64,000 nt of DNA from the NCBI RefSeq assembly GCF_000186865.1, contig NW_008705577.1, forward strand, positions 730,291 through 794,290, in the 5' to 3' direction. Positions 19,661 through 32,500 of this stretch are shown here, piece after piece (position 1 is the stretch's first letter; every line of letters begins with the position of its first letter). The DNA is from Aureococcus anophagefferens (lineage: Eukaryota; Sar; Pelagophyceae; Pelagomonadales; Pelagomonadaceae). The notes below the pieces were generated by a model that worked only from the letters and a program-made list of their open reading frames with translations, did not search any database and was not told where the DNA came from. Position numbers and translations under genes: made by a program.

Positions 19661-20855
19661 ATGGCTAATGATATGCAGCTCGACGGCCCCCCGTCCCCCG
19701 AGGCCCGGGCCCCCGCGAGCCCCCCGAGCCCCCCCGGCGGCGACGACGTCGCCGGCGAGTTTTTGAGCGACGAGGTCGTGCGGACCCGCCTCGCGTCCAT
19801 GACGGCCGCCGAGGGCGACTACGCCGTCGTCCCCCACGACTACATGACCACGGTGCAGCGCCACGGCATGACGGCCGACTGGCGGACGAAGATCTACACA
19901 TGGTACGGGCAGCTCACCGAGTCCTTCGCTTTGAGCGAGACGTGTTGGGAGTGCGCGCTCAACTTCCTCGACCGCTACCTCTGCGCGACGCCGCGTCCAC
20001 GCTTCGACTCGAACGCGCGCGTTCGAAAAATTCATCATCTCGCGCGCGCGCGCGCCGCGGAGCGCGCGACGAGAGGCGTCGAGCGTTTCGAAAGCCGCGC
20101 GTACGAAACGTCGAGACTCACGCGTCGAGCGTTTCGAGGTTCGGTCGCGACGCGCCGAACCGGCGGACCGCGTCTACGCAGGCGTCAAGTCCTGCACGGG
20201 CGTCAACTTCCAGCTGCTGAGCGTGGCCTGCCTCTTCCTCGCGACCAAGGTCGAGGAGCCGCGGCCGATCACGACGGCGGACTTCGTCGCGCTGTCCGAG
20301 GGCGTCTTCGCCGCGGAGGACGTGCGCCTCATGGAGCTCGACCTGCTCTGCACGCTCGAGTGGAAGATCCACCCGCCGACCGTCGCGGCCTTCTGCGAGC
20401 TCCTCGCGGCGCTCGTCGACGGCCGAGCCGCGGCGCCCGCGACGCGCGCGGCGATCGCGGCGACGGCGCGCGGCCTCGGCCGGCGCGCGCTCGCGGACCC
20501 GGCCTTCCTCGCCTACCCGCCGTCCATGGTCGCCGTCAACGCGACGATCTGCGCGATGAAGCAGCACGGCCTCGGCCCATCGGACGTCGACGCGTGGATG
20601 GCGCGCGTCCGGCGCTGCGCGCTCTCCTACGCGGCGCGCGGCGACGCGGCGCGGCGCGTCGTCGACTGCGGCGCGCGGCTCTTCCGCCTCGCCTGCCCCG
20701 ACGCCGACGCCGACGCCGAGGTCGCGGCGTCGACGCGGCGCACGCCCAAGGCGCGCGGCGCCGGCGACGACCGGCGATCGCCCGACGACGTCACCGCGGA
20801 CGTCGCCGCCGAGCGCGGCGAGGCCATGCGCGACGACGACGCCGCCGCGGCGTGA
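19661..20855 (+). CDS. Cyclin (cell-cycle type)
   Basis: Exons 19661-19994 and 20182-20855 give 335 aa. The cyclin box runs from about residue 60: ADWRTKIYTWYGQLTESF, NFLDRYLC (the LDRYL signature), then after the intron NFQLLSVACLFLATKVEE (the ACLFLA.K.EE signature), then ELDLLCTLEWKIHPPT at the start of the second fold. Such proteins bind and activate cyclin-dependent kinases in the nucleus. The C-terminal 90 residues are low-complexity and acidic/basic, with no clear PEST or D-box. The GT donor at 19995 and the AG at 20181 keep frame through the conserved box, which supports this junction. Which cyclin class is uncertain (D- or stramenopile-specific). Confidence 0.88.
20001..20181 (+). mobile_element. 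Introner family B, diverged copy in the cyclin gene
   Basis: The 3' half (GAACCGGCGGACCGCGTCTA then CGCAG) aligns with the intact copy ending at 26213. The 5' end (CTTCGACTCGAACGCGCGCG) aligns with the family start. A weak TSD (GCGTCCAC/GCGTCAAG) is shared; the frame needs the GT donor at 19995. Confidence 0.65.
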
Positions 20856-21708
20856 GGCGACCGACGGCGACGGCGCGGCGGCCGCGCCCGCGGCGGCGGG
20901 CGCCGGCGGCGTCCGAGGTATATACTAAGAAGCTGAGCAACGCAACCGCGGGACGCGGCGAAGACGACGACCCTGGGGCTGCGCGACCTAAGTTCGCTGG
21001 TCGACATGCGGGCGGTCGCGCCGAGAGGCCCATCTCCCCATCTCTCCGCATACGTCGAGGCTACGTCGCCGAGAGGCGTCGGCCGCTGCCGGAGGTATGG
21101 CGGCCGGAGTATTTCGGAGGGTAAATACCGGTATGGTAAAATACCGGTATATACCGGTATATACCCGGGCCCGTTTTCCCATACCGGGTATTTCGGTTTT
21201 GGGCATCCATATCCCGTAGACGGGTACGGCGCGGCTGCAGGGGCTCGGCCGCGACGAGTCGCGCCACGCCGCGCGCGACGCGCGCGCGCGCGCGCGTGCT
21301 CGAATTCGCCCCACTCGGAGCCACGCGCCTGAAAGCCGGCGCACGCGACGCGCCGCCCTTTCTAATCAGCGGAAAGGCGCCTGTGCGTGCCGCATTGGGA
21401 CCGGCACGGCGCGCGGTGGCTCTGGGAGACCGTAGAGGGGTCGGAGTACTCCATAAATACCGGTATATACCGGGTATTTACCATACCGACGGTATATACC
21501 GGTATATACCCGTCCCGCTTTGCCCATACCGGGTATTCCGGCCGCCATAGCCGGAGGAGGCGTCGGAGGAGGCTCGAGGTAGGTCGAGGTGTCGGCGACT
21601 CGCGGGTCGTCCTCCCCGCCGCCCTCCCGCATTTGAGCAGGACCAACAGCCACGCTCAAGTCAATACGAGCCTCTTCGCCACGAGCATACGCGCCACCCC
21701 CACGAACG
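20856..21708. other. Intergenic region holding a foldback repeat; no gene
   Basis: 853 bases between cyclin and MYND genes. The middle is filled by the TACCGGTATA-type inverted repeat listed next. No protein-like frame. Confidence 0.6.
21097..21553. repeat. Foldback element made of ACCGGTATATACC motifs
   Basis: The left arm (21097-about 21215) and right arm (about 21450-21553) are inverted relative to one another, beginning TATGGCGGCCGG and ending CCGGCCGCCATA. Each arm contains several palindromes ATACCGGTAT and a CCCATACCGGGTATT block. The loop of about 230 bp is unrelated. The arms are far more AT-rich than the surroundings. It could be a MITE or other foldback transposon in the promoter of the next gene. 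Confidence 0.75.
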
Positions 21709-23520
21709 ATGACCTACACTGACGAGGCACTCGCCGCGAAAAAGTTGGAGTACGAGAGACGCAAGGCCCGGGCGAAGAACGCCAAACTCCGCACGACCTG
21801 CACGATCTGCGGCGCCAACAAGGCCAAAGCTTGCCAAGGTTGCGGCACGACGGCCTACTGTTCGACGGAGTGCCAACGCATCGATTGGCGCGAGCGAGGG
21901 CATCGTGAGGCGTGCAAAAAGATTCGAGCCGAGCGGGCCGCGGAGGCCGCGCGCGCGGAGGCGGAGGCGGCGCGGGCGGACGCCCCGTCGTCGCCGCCGC
22001 CGTCGCCGCCGCCGCCCGTGTTCTACGGCCCCGCGCCCCGGTCGCGCGCCGACGAGGTCCGCGCGCGCATCGCCGCCGAACACGAGGCCGCCCGCGCGCG
22101 GCGCGAGGCGGAGCCGGAGCCGGAGCCGACGTCGGGGCGGTTCGGGTCCGCGTGCCCGATCTGCTACGAGGACTGGGACGTGAACGATCTGGTCAAGGGG
22201 CGCACGTTGATGTCCTGTTGCTGCCGGATGATCTGCAATTCTTGCGTGAAGCGGTTTCAAAATGCTCCGTGTCCTCTCTGTCGAGCGCCTTGCCCGACAG
22301 GCGATGCGGTGACGCTAGCTCGAATTCGTCGTCACGTGGATGATGATGTGCCGGAAGCGCTAGCTTATTTGGCAAGGTGCTACCGCGACGGTGAAATGGG
22401 CATAATCAAATCGGGGAAGAAGGCCGCGAAATTGTTCAAGCGAGCCGTGGAGCTCGGCGACGTGAGCGCGATGACTGATCTTGCCAATTTCCATGCCGAC
22501 GGGGATGGCGTTAATGGCGTCAAGCTCGATCAAAAGAAGGCGAAGCAGCTGTGGCGTATGGCCGCAGACCGCGGTGACGCGCTGGCGCAAATGAACCTCG
22601 GCGTCACTCTCCTTGAGGAAGCTAGTCGTACCGCGGAGCTGGGGATTCAGAGAGAAGGATACGCATCAGCAGTGGCGAAAGGAGAGGAGGACGCCGGTGT
22701 GGGTTTCCTCAAGCTGAGCGCCGAACAGAATCATACCGCGTCGATGCTGAGTCTGGGCGACTTCTACTGCCGTGGATCAAGTCCAGGGGGGGGACACCGC
22801 TCCTTGGTCGAAGGTATGCGATGGTATCGACGCGCGGCTTCAAATGGGTCCACCGATGCCAGGGCTCGGATCTTCAGTGAGATTGTGGCCCGAATCTTCG
22901 CTTTTTCTGCAAGGACGCTTCTCACCTCGCTCGCCGTCTCCCTTACTCTCTACTTCCATGACTCCTCATTCCCGTCTTTCTACCCCTTCTTCTGTCTTTC
23001 TGCCGCTTTATCGTGCTACTCCTGGTTCCGGCACTATCATAAACCAGTCGGTGTTTTACTCGTCGACTTCATCGTCCTCGCGCTTACGCTGCGCTACCTC
23101 CTCCCGGAGGCGGTCCGTTTCAACGGCGCGGTCCTCGCCATCTACGCTCAACAGTGTCTCTCCTCTTCGATCTTCTCGAACCACACATTTCCAATCATCG
23201 AGCCGCTTGCCGCAACACTCTTCTTGCGCTACACCACAGACGCCGAGCTCGCTCCGTCAATCTACGCGCTCTTCTCAGCTTGTTACGCGATGAGCTTCTA
23301 CAAATCGAACCGGAAACGTATTCAAGAAGCCGCATTTCCCTGGTTTCAAGGCCGCATCCGGGGCTTGCTCAGTGATTTTCTCGCCTTCGCAATCGTTCGG
23401 CCCTTGATCGCGCCATCCTATTCTGCTGTCCGATACACCGTCACCGTCATCGCGCTGCAGGTGATTGGGTCCATCTTCATGTTACCTGCGCCGGGGCCCG
23501 TGGATGCGCACGACGACTAA
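21709..23520 (+). CDS. MYND-RING-Sel1 repeat protein with C-terminal multi-pass membrane domain
   Basis: 603 aa, single exon. A MYND zinc finger (CTICGANKAKACQGCG ... YCSTECQ ... HREAC) occupies residues about 25-65; a charged linker follows. A RING-like finger (CPICYEDWDV ... CCCRMICNSC ... CPLC) lies near 148-195. Next are about three Sel1-type repeats (YLARCYRDGEMG, AKLFKRAVELGD, AKQLWRMAADRGDA, LAQMNLGV). The last about 200 residues are hydrophobic with several likely transmembrane helices (FSARTLLTSLAVSLTLYF; GVLLVDFIVLALTLRYLL; LQVIGSIFMLPA). A membrane-bound ubiquitin ligase with protein-binding repeats is the inference. From about 22.2 kb the DNA is visibly poorer in GC than neighbouring genes. 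A shorter relative lies at 51953-53140. Confidence 0.82.
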   Translation: MTYTDEALAAKKLEYERRKARAKNAKLRTTCTICGANKAKACQGCGTTAYCSTECQRIDWRERGHREACKKIRAERAAEAARAEAEAARADAPSSPPPSPPPPVFYGPAPRSRADEVRARIAAEHEAARARREAEPEPEPTSGRFGSACPICYEDWDVNDLVKGRTLMSCCCRMICNSCVKRFQNAPCPLCRAPCPTGDAVTLARIRRHVDDDVPEALAYLARCYRDGEMGIIKSGKKAAKLFKRAVELGDVSAMTDLANFHADGDGVNGVKLDQKKAKQLWRMAADRGDALAQMNLGVTLLEEASRTAELGIQREGYASAVAKGEEDAGVGFLKLSAEQNHTASMLSLGDFYCRGSSPGGGHRSLVEGMRWYRRAASNGSTDARARIFSEIVARIFAFSARTLLTSLAVSLTLYFHDSSFPSFYPFFCLSAALSCYSWFRHYHKPVGVLLVDFIVLALTLRYLLPEAVRFNGAVLAIYAQQCLSSSIFSNHTFPIIEPLAATLFLRYTTDAELAPSIYALFSACYAMSFYKSNRKRIQEAAFPWFQGRIRGLLSDFLAFAIVRPLIAPSYSAVRYTVTVIALQVIGSIFMLPAPGPVDAHDD

Positions 23521-23575
23521 AAGCGAACATGCGTTAGGTCATAGAGGGGAGCACCGCCCCGAGCACTAGATTCCA

Positions 23576-26500
23576 TTACACGTAGGCCGAGCTCCGGTGG
23601 AGCGGCCCCCGTGCCGGCGGCTTCCGCGCGGGCCGGAGCCCCGGCTGCTCGGGCCGCGGCGGCTCCGGCGGCGGCCGCCCCCGGCGCGCGTCGTCGAACG
23701 CGGCCCGGAGCGCCGCGGCGACGCGCGCCTTGGCCGGCGCGTCGAGGTCGCCGCAGGCGACGCCCAGCGCGACGACGTCCGCGGGCGCGTCGCCGGCGCC
23801 GGCGGCCGCGGCCGCGGCCGCGGCGACCCACGCGCGCGCGGCGCCCTCCGTCGGGAAGAGGAGCACGAGCGCGTCGAGGTCGCCGTCGTCGCGGAGCCAG
23901 CGCTCGCCGGCGTAGTCCGCGCGCGCGCCCGGCGCGAAGCGGACGCGGACGGCGTCGAGCGCGCCCGCGCGGGCCTCGAAGCGCGCGGCGCGCCGGAGCT
24001 CGTCGGGCCGGAGCGCCGCGGGCAGGCGCTCCGTCGCGCCGCGCCGCGCGTCGTCGGCGAGGAGCGTCGCGTCGGCGCCCGCGAGCGCGGCGACGCGCGC
24101 GAGGCGCCGCGCGTCGCCGGCGCCGCCGGCGTCGTACGCGAAGAGCGCGCCGGCGCGGAGCTCGACGTCGTAGCGCCGGCCCGCGCCCGGGAGCGCCGGC
24201 GGGTCGCCGAGCCGCGCGCCGGACGCGGGCGGCGGGTTGCCGAGCCAGCGCACGTCCGCTTCCGCGAGCTCCGGCGGCGCGGCGAGGCGGCACGCGGCGC
24301 GCGCGGCCGCGGCGCCGAGCGGCCGCGCGAGGCGCTGCGCGAGCCGCGCCTCGAGGGCCACGGCGGCGTCGCCGATGGCGAGGCGCCGCCCGCCGTCGCC
24401 GTCGGCGGGCCCGTCGCGGACGAGCACGCGGACGTCGTCGCCGCCGCCGCCGTCGGCGACGCCCACAACGTCGTCGAGGCGCGCCTCCCAGACGGCGTCG
24501 CAGCGCCGCTCGAGGCCCGCGACGGCGTCCTCGACGTAGGCGACGAGCACGTCGCCCTCGTCGTCGGAGCCGTCGCGCGCGCCGCAGACGCGGCGGTCGC
24601 TCCGCGCGGCGCCGTCGCCCGCGACGGGCGCCGCCGCGCCGGCCGCCGCGGTCCACGCGGTCGCCGACGCGCCGTCGCCGTCGCCGCACGCGACGCTGAC
24701 GTGGAAGAGGAGGCGCAGCCCCGCGCGGACGTCGCCGTCCGGTCGGCGGTGCGGCCGCGCGACCCTCAGGCACTGCTGCGCGAACGCCGCGCCCTCGTCG
24801 AGCGGCGTCACGGCGCCGCGGGGCCCCAAAGGCCGCGCGAAGGACAGGCGCGCCCAGGGCGAGTGGGGCTCGAGGTCCAGCGCGCGCCGCACCCAGCCGC
24901 CGGCGCCGCCGCGCAAACCGCCGCGCGGCGGCGCCGCGCGCGACCGCGCGGCCGCGGCCGCGGCCGCGCCGTCCGTCGCGACGGCCTCCTGGAACGTGTC
25001 GTGGACGACCTTGCCGGCGACGCGGACGCCCTCGACGCCCCGGTTCGCGAGGTCCAAAAGCCCCACGGCGGGCTTGACGGCGACGCCGAGCAGGCCGCGC
25101 GCCGTCGCGCGCGCGATCGCCGCGGCGTCGCCGCCGGACGACGCCGCGCGGTACGGCTCGACCACCACCCCCGTCAATCCATCGAAAATGCCCGCGCCGA
25201 GCTCGGACGCGCCGCGGTAGACCTCGCGCGCGACGGCCTCGGAGCCGCCCTTGCGGCCCTTCTTCGCGTTCTGCTCCGCGGCGCGCGAGATCGCGCGTTT
25301 CGCGACGTAGTTCGAGTCCATGGACCTGGGCAGCACAAGAGTGATTCAACGTCGCTTCAACGTGAGTGTTCCGCGCGCGCGCGTTACGAAAAACACATCC
25401 ACGCTTCGAGACCGTTCCGAGAGATGATCGCTCGTCCAAAAATCAGCCGAAACGAGTGGAAAACGGCCGAGATCGGAGCCTTTGAAGTTGGGAATTTCGC
25501 TCTCTTGTGCTGCCCTGCCATGGACAGCGCGGCGACCGTCGCGCCCACGCCCGCCGTCAGCGAGCTCACGGCGCCCAGGGACCCGTCGTAGACGCCGCCG
25601 ATGAGCGCCCCCGTGCCCCGGGCGACGCCCGACGCTAAGCCGAGCGCGGAGCCCGTCGCCGCGCCCTCGACGGGCCGCCACAAGAAGTCGCCGAGCCCGC
25701 CGCCGACGGCCCGCGCGACGTGGAGCGGCGTCTTGGTGACGAGGTCCAGGGACCCGCAGACCCGGTGGACCTGGCGCAGGAGGTTGAGCGCGTAGTGGCG
25801 CGCGACGCGGCGCCCGAGCGACTCCGCGGTGGCCGCGTACGCGTCGTCGATGAGCAGCGCGTCGACGCCGAGCGCCGTCGCGTCGAGCTGGCCCACGGCG
25901 GCGGCGGCGGCGTCGACCTGGGACGTGCCCCCGAAGGCGCGGGCCACCTCGGCGCGGCCCGTCGACGTCAGGCCGCCCTTGAGCGTGAGCCGCACGTCGA
26001 GCGCGTGGAGCCGCACCGCCTGCGCGGAACTCGAATCTTCAACCCGACTTCAATGGGCGCGTGATCGGACCAACCTCTTCGGCCGTGCTTCGAGAACTCA
26101 ACGAGAGCCATCGATTCGTCCAAAAATCAGCCGAATCGACGTCGATGGGACCGAGCGAGAGCATTTCAAAGTTCGGTCGGGACGTCCCGAACCGGCGGTC
26201 GATTTCCACGCGGCGCGCCGCGGAGCAGTAGACGGACGCGCGGCCCGCGCCCGCGAGGAGCGCGTCGCTCTCGCGCCGCCGCCGCTCCGCGAGGGGCGCT
26301 ACCGGCGCCGCCGCGGCGCGCCGGCGGCGCACGCGCCGCGGGCCCGCGGGCCCGCGCGCGACGTCGTCGTGGCAGCCGACGAGCGTCGCCGCGAGCTCGT
26401 GGTCCGCGTAGACGTCGACGGGGCGGCACCGCACGACGAAGCGCTCGAGGTAGAGGACGGCGTGCTGCGGTGCGTTTCCGCCGCCGCCGGCGTCGGTGCG

Positions 26501-29500
26501 CCGGACGACGCGCGCGACGACCGCGGGCTCGCCGGACTCGCCGCCGGCCGCGCGCCGCGGCCGCAGCGCCGCGGCGTAGAGCGGCGCGACGCTCAACAGG
26601 TTGTCGACCTGGACGTGGGCAACTCTCAAATCCAGGGTCACCGTGCCCTCCGCCGCACTGCTCGCCCAGCGGAGGCCGACGTCGCGGACGTGCAGCCGCG
26701 CGACCTCGCGCGTCGGCCGCCGCGGCGCCGCGGGCGCGGCGCCGCGGCGCGCGGGCGCCGCGGGCGGCCGCTCGCCCGAGCGCACGAGGGAGAGGGACGC
26801 CGCGGCGAGGTTCAACGCGAACGCGCGGTCGCCGCCCGCGGCCTCCGCCGCGCGGCCCCGGCCGCGGTCGCGCGTCCGCGCGCTCACGCCCTCCTCGGAG
26901 ATCTCGAGCACCTTCGTGGGCCCGTCCGCGCGCACGACGCAGACCACGCGCGACGAGCTCGCGACGTCGTCGAGCGTCAGCCGCGCGTCGACGCGGCCCG
27001 CGCCGTCGACGGCGTCGCGGAGGTCCGCGACCCAGCGCCGCGCGGCGGCCGCGTCCTTCGCCTTGAGCGACGCGAGCACGCCGTCTTTCGGCGACGCGAC
27101 GCAGACGTAGGGCGACGTCGCCCGCGCCGCGTCCGCGTCCCGGTCCGCGAGCGCGTAGCCCGCGGTGCTGAAGCCGCCGCCCGCATCGGGCACGAGGAAC
27201 TCCTCGGCGACGAGCCGCGTCACGAGCGGCAGCCTGGGAAAAGAGAGATTCAAGTTCGCTTCAACGTGAGTATTCCGCGCGCGCGCGTTCCGGAAAAAGC
27301 ATCCACGCGTCGAGGCCGTTCCGAGAGATGATCGCTCGTCCAAGAATCAGCCGAAACGAGNNNNNNNNNNNNNNNNNNNNNNNNNNNNNNNNNNNNNNNN
27401 NNNNNNNNNNCGTCGCGGCTCGGCGCCTCGCCGTCGTCGCCGTGGGTCCAGCGCGTCATCTTGTAGCCCAAACCCTTCTTCGCCGGCGCACCCGCCGGCC
27501 GGCCGGGCGCGACGAAGGCGACGCACCGCGGCTCGACGGGGTTTCCGTCGCGCGCCTCGGTCCGCAGGTCCGCGACGGCCGCGAGGAAGGACCGCTTCGC
27601 GTCGCCGAAGACGTAGAGCACGGCCGTCGACGCGTCGACGGCCGCGACGCCACCGACCCAGGTCTCCGGCAGGTAGGGGTGCCGCCGCTCCACGGGGCGG
27701 TAGTCGAGGCCCGCGGCGCCGAGGTCCGGCGCGGCCGCGCCCGCCGCGCGCCGCAGCTTCGCCTCCTTCGACGGCGCCGCCGCCGTCGACAGCGCGTCGA
27801 GGGGCACGTTGAGGTTCGAGCCCCACTCGTCGCGCGTCGCGTCGTAGAACTCGACCTGGAGCGCGCGCCGGTAGGACTTGGACCCGTAGCCGACGGCGTC
27901 GAGCGGCCGCTCCCACCTGGGCAGCACAAAAGTGATTCAAGTTCGCTTCAACGTGAGTGTTCCGCGCGCGCGCGTCACGAGAAAAAACATCCACGCGTCG
28001 ACACCGTTCCGAGAGATGATCGCTCGTCCAAAAATCAGCCGAAACGAGTGGAAAATGGCCGAGATCGGAGCCTTTGAAGTTGGGAATTTCGCTCTCTTGT
28101 GCTGCCCTGGCTCCCACGCGTAGACGTGCTCGTCGTTGGGCCGCAGCTCCGTCCAGGGCGCCACGGTCTGCTCCTCGTGGGACGCGGCGACGACGCCCAT
28201 CTTCCGCGCGCCCTTGTGGACCTTGGACCCTAAATACTTGGCCGTCGACTGCGCGGACTCGTAGGCCTCGGACGCGTACGTCGACTTGCGCCGCGGCGCC
28301 TTGGGGTCGCCGCCGAGCAGCGCCGACGCGGCCCCGCCGACCAAGGCGTCCCGCAACGAGTGCGCGTTCTTCTCCAGCGTCTCCGCGGCCGCGCCGAGCG
28401 TCGACGACGGCCGCTTCGCCGCGAACGTCGGCGACGTCTCCGCGGCGCCGCCCGATTGGCCGCGCGCGCGGAGCACGACGCCGCCCTGGGCCTCCGTGCG
28501 CGTCGCCACGAGGGCCTCGCGGCCCGGCGACCGGCCGGCGTGGGCGAGCTCGGCGACGACGGCGTCGCCGGTGTCGCCGTCCGATATCGCGAGCTCGCCG
28601 TCGAAATCCGCGACGGCCAAACCAAAGGTCGCGCTCCCGAGCTTCTGGCGGTAGCGCACGACGCGGCTCGTGCCGTTGGCGATGCGGTAGGGCGGCCAGC
28701 GCTCGTCGGCGCGCTCGATTACCGCGAGCGTGTCGTCGCCGGTTCGGCGGCCGCCGCCGCCGTCGTCGGGGAGCCGCGCGCGCGGCTCGCGCCGGAGCCT
28801 ACAGAGCACGGGCGCCGCGGCGCCCGCGGGGTCGTGGAGCTTGAAGGCCGTCTCGCCGCGCCGGCCGAAGCCGTCGACGCGCAGCGCGCCGGAGACGAGC
28901 GCGGCGCCGCCGCGGAACGTCGCGCGGACGCACACGAGCCGCGGCGCGGACGCCGACGCCCAGCGGAGCTGGCCCTCGGCGCGGGGCCGCAACCGTAACA
29001 CGTGGTCGCCGCCGTCGACGGCGACCTGGCCGACCTCGAGGACGCAGTCGGCGAGGCCGTTGCGCACGGTGACGCGCGGCAACAACGTCGCGAGCGCGCG
29101 CCGCGGCGCCGCGCCGGCGCCGTCGGCCGCGACGGCCACGGAGAGCTCGTAGGACGCGGGCACGCGGCCCCGCGGCCGCGGGCAGTTCAGGCTGAGCGAC
29201 GCCGCGGCGGCGTCGGCCTCGCGGGCCGCCCTGTGTGTGTGCGGTGCCGATTTGCCGCCCGAGTCCGCGTCATCGACGCGCCCCGCGGCGCCGTCGTCGT
29301 CCCGCGCGCCGCCGCCGCCGCCGGGCGGCGCCTCCGGCGGCCGCGCGGCCCGCTGCGGTCCGAAGACGAGCGACGGGCCCCGGAGCCGGCCGCTGGCGGC
29401 GTCGACGCAGGGGAGCGCGAGCGGCGCGGACTTTTCGGAACCCTCGCACGACACGCGGACCGCTGGCGGCGGCAGGTCGACGGGCGCCTTCGACGCGTCG

Positions 29501-32500
29501 CAGAAGACGACGCGGATCGGCTCCGTCGCGACGCGGCGCGCCGCCGCGCAGGGGTCCCAGGGCACGACGGCGCCCCAGTCCGCGACGAGCGCGCGCCGCG
29601 CCGCGGCGTCGCACGCGAACGCGACTGGCGGCGCGCGGTCCTGCGCGTCGAGCGTCGCCTCGAGCGCGTGGCAGACGCGCAAACTGCACGCCGACGACCC
29701 GAAGGACGCCAGGTCCCGCCGCGCGAGCTCGCCGAGCGTCGTCCGCAGCGGCAGCCGCGCGCCGCTTCCCGCGAACCACGACGCGGCGCCGCCGCCGTCG
29801 TCGGCGCGCGCGAACGCGAACGTCGCCGCGAGCGCGTCGTAGGCGGCCCGGTCCGCGGCGCTCGCCGCGCCCAGCGCGCCGGGCCAGGCCGCGAAAAAAT
29901 CCTTGAGCAGGCTCGCGAGCGTCGACGCCGCGGGCCGCGAGCAGCGAAAGGCGACGCCGTGGTCGCAGGGCCCTATAACCTCGCACGCGACGTCCGGCGG
30001 CGCCGGCGCCGGCGGCGCCGGCGCCGGGGCCGCGCGCGGCGCGCCCCCCGGCGCCACGAGGCCCGCGTGCGAGTTGGCGACGAAAGCCTCCTCGAGCTCG
30101 CCGCCGTCGCCGCCGTCGTCGTCGGACGACCAGCCGTCGGCGGCGCCGCTTCGCGACGACGCCCGGCCCGTGGACGACGTCGAGGCACCGCGGCGGCGGG
30201 TCGAAGAGCGCGTCGAGGTCGTCGGCGCACGCGCCGTACGTCGCGGCGACGTCGAGCAGATTCTGCAGCGCCGCGCGGCAGCCGAGCTCCACGGCGCCCG
30301 ACGCGTCGACGGTGACGACGACGCGCAGCGACGGCGCGACGCGCACGCGCTCGACGCCCGCCGGCGCCTGCAGCGTCGCGTCGAGCGCGTCGAGGCGCAG
30401 CATGACGCGCGCGACGAGCGGCGGCCTGCCCGCGCGCGCCGCGGCCGGCGGCCGCCGCGCGGCGGCGTTCGCCGCGTCGAAGACGTCCCGCAGGGCGATC
30501 TCCAGCGGCGGCGACCAGGCGTAGTTGGCGATGCGCACGCGGAGCGACACGGACGGCGCGTCGCCACGGTACGGCGCCTCGGCGTCCGCGGGCAGCACGC
30601 CGCGCCGGTGCCCGCCGCCGACGAGCTCCCAGGCCAGCGGCACGGGCAGCCCGTTGCGGAAGACGAGCAGGGGCCCCAACGATATCTCGACGCTCCAGGG
30701 CCGCGCGTCGCGGGCGTCGTCGTCGTCGGGCTCGGGCGCCGCGTCGCGCGACGTCGTCCGCGCGGGCGGCGCGCGCGAGAAGTGGTCCTCGTCGCCGGCG
30801 ACGAGGCGCGCGCCGTCGAGGGTCACGGCGGGCTGCTCCTCCTCCGTGCCGAAGTGGTCCTCGGCGGAGACGGCGATGCCCGCGGCCCGCGTCGACGCCT
30901 CCTGCGCGACCGCCGCGCCGCCGCGGTCGTCGCGCGTCGCCGCGGCGCGGCACGCGAGCCCGCCCGCGCGGAACGCGCCCACGTAGGTCGCCTCGAAGCT
31001 GCCGAGGCTCTCGAGCGCGACCCAGGCGCCGTCGACGTCCGCGAAGCGCCGCGACGCCGTCGCCTCGGGCCGCGCCTCGAGGACCGCGGCCGCCGGGAGC
31101 GGCGGCAGCGACGCGACGCCCCCCGGTGGCGCCGTCGCCGCGAAGAGCACGGCGCCGTCCTCGCCGACGGCCCGCAGCCCCAGCGCGCAGTCGCGGCAGT
31201 CGTTGCGCACGGACGCGCGGCCCCGCAGCGTGACGACGAGGTCGCCGCCGCGCGCCTCGGCCGTCGCGGCGACCCACGTCGACTCGCCGCCCCGCCGGAG
31301 CCGCAGGGGCAGCGTCGACCCGGGGCGGAGGGCGCGCTCGAGGCCCCGCGCGAAGGTCCAGGGCCCGCCGCCGTCGCCGAGCTCCGCGGACACGGCCGCG
31401 AGGAAGACGCCGTCGTCGCCGCCGTCGCCCGCGCGGCCGTCGTCGCTTTCGTCGTCGGAGCTCGCGCCGTCGTCGCCGACGAGGCCGTCGTCGCCGGCGG
31501 CGACGCCCTCGTCGCCGGGCGCGGCGAGCGCGACGCGCGCCGCGCGGCCCCGGCGGCGGAAGGCGACGATCAGCGCGCCGCCGCCGGGCACGCGGTGGCG
31601 GCAGACGAGGCGGTCGAGCCGCTCCGCGAGCTCGACGTGGTCGTCGCCGTCCCAGTGGCGCGCGCGCCAGACTCTGAGCGCGTCCGTCGTGCACGTGAGG
31701 TTGACCGCGTCGAGGCCCGTGACGTCGGCCGTCCGGCCGTCGGCCGTCCGCGCGACCTCGACGCCGCAGGAGAAGGGGTCGACGGCGGGCTCCCAGGCGG
31801 CGCCGCGCCGGACGTCGCCGCGCACGTCCAGCGCCGCCGTCGCGCGCAGACACGGCGACCCGTCGAAGGCGCCCGTGAGCGCGACGGCGAGTTCCGCGCG
31901 CGCGAGGCGCCGCCGCGCGCGGAACGCGAGCGCGTGCGCGCGCACCACGACCCTGGCGGCGAAGGTGCCCCGCGAGTCCGCGTGGGCCGGCGGGCTCAGG
32001 TCCACGCGGCCGAGGTCCGCCGCCCAGGGCGACGCGGCCCAGAGCATGACGACGGCCTCGGGCGCACCGGGCGCCGGGTCGTCGCGCGCGAGCGCGGCGG
32101 CGACGTCGAGCAGCGCCCGCGCGTCGGCGCCGTCGCCGCAGACGTCCACGGGGCCCTCCTTCCCGGCCAGCGACGCCTCGCTCGCGGACTCGTAGGGCGC
32201 CGCGTCGAAGTCGGAGCTCGCGAACGTCGCGCGCCGGTCGTAGCGCAGCTCGCAGGGCTCCGCGAGGCGCCGCAGGGGCCGGCCCCGCGCCGTCGACAGA
32301 AAGGCCCCGCGGAGCGACGCGTGCACCGCGATGCGCGTCGTCGTCTCCGTGACGACGCGCGTGATCCGCGCGCTTTCGACGTCGACGCTCGCCGCGCGCG
32401 GGCCCGCCGCGCCCCGCTGCTCCCAGACCACGTCGCCAAAGTCGACGACGAGCTCGCTCTGCCAATGCTCGAAAAAGGTCGCGTAGGCGTCGACGGGCCG

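Noticed and set aside
27361..27410. Gap treated as gene break
   Set aside because: A fixed 50-N spacer is an assembly placeholder; coding resumes on both sides in the VPS13-family gene.
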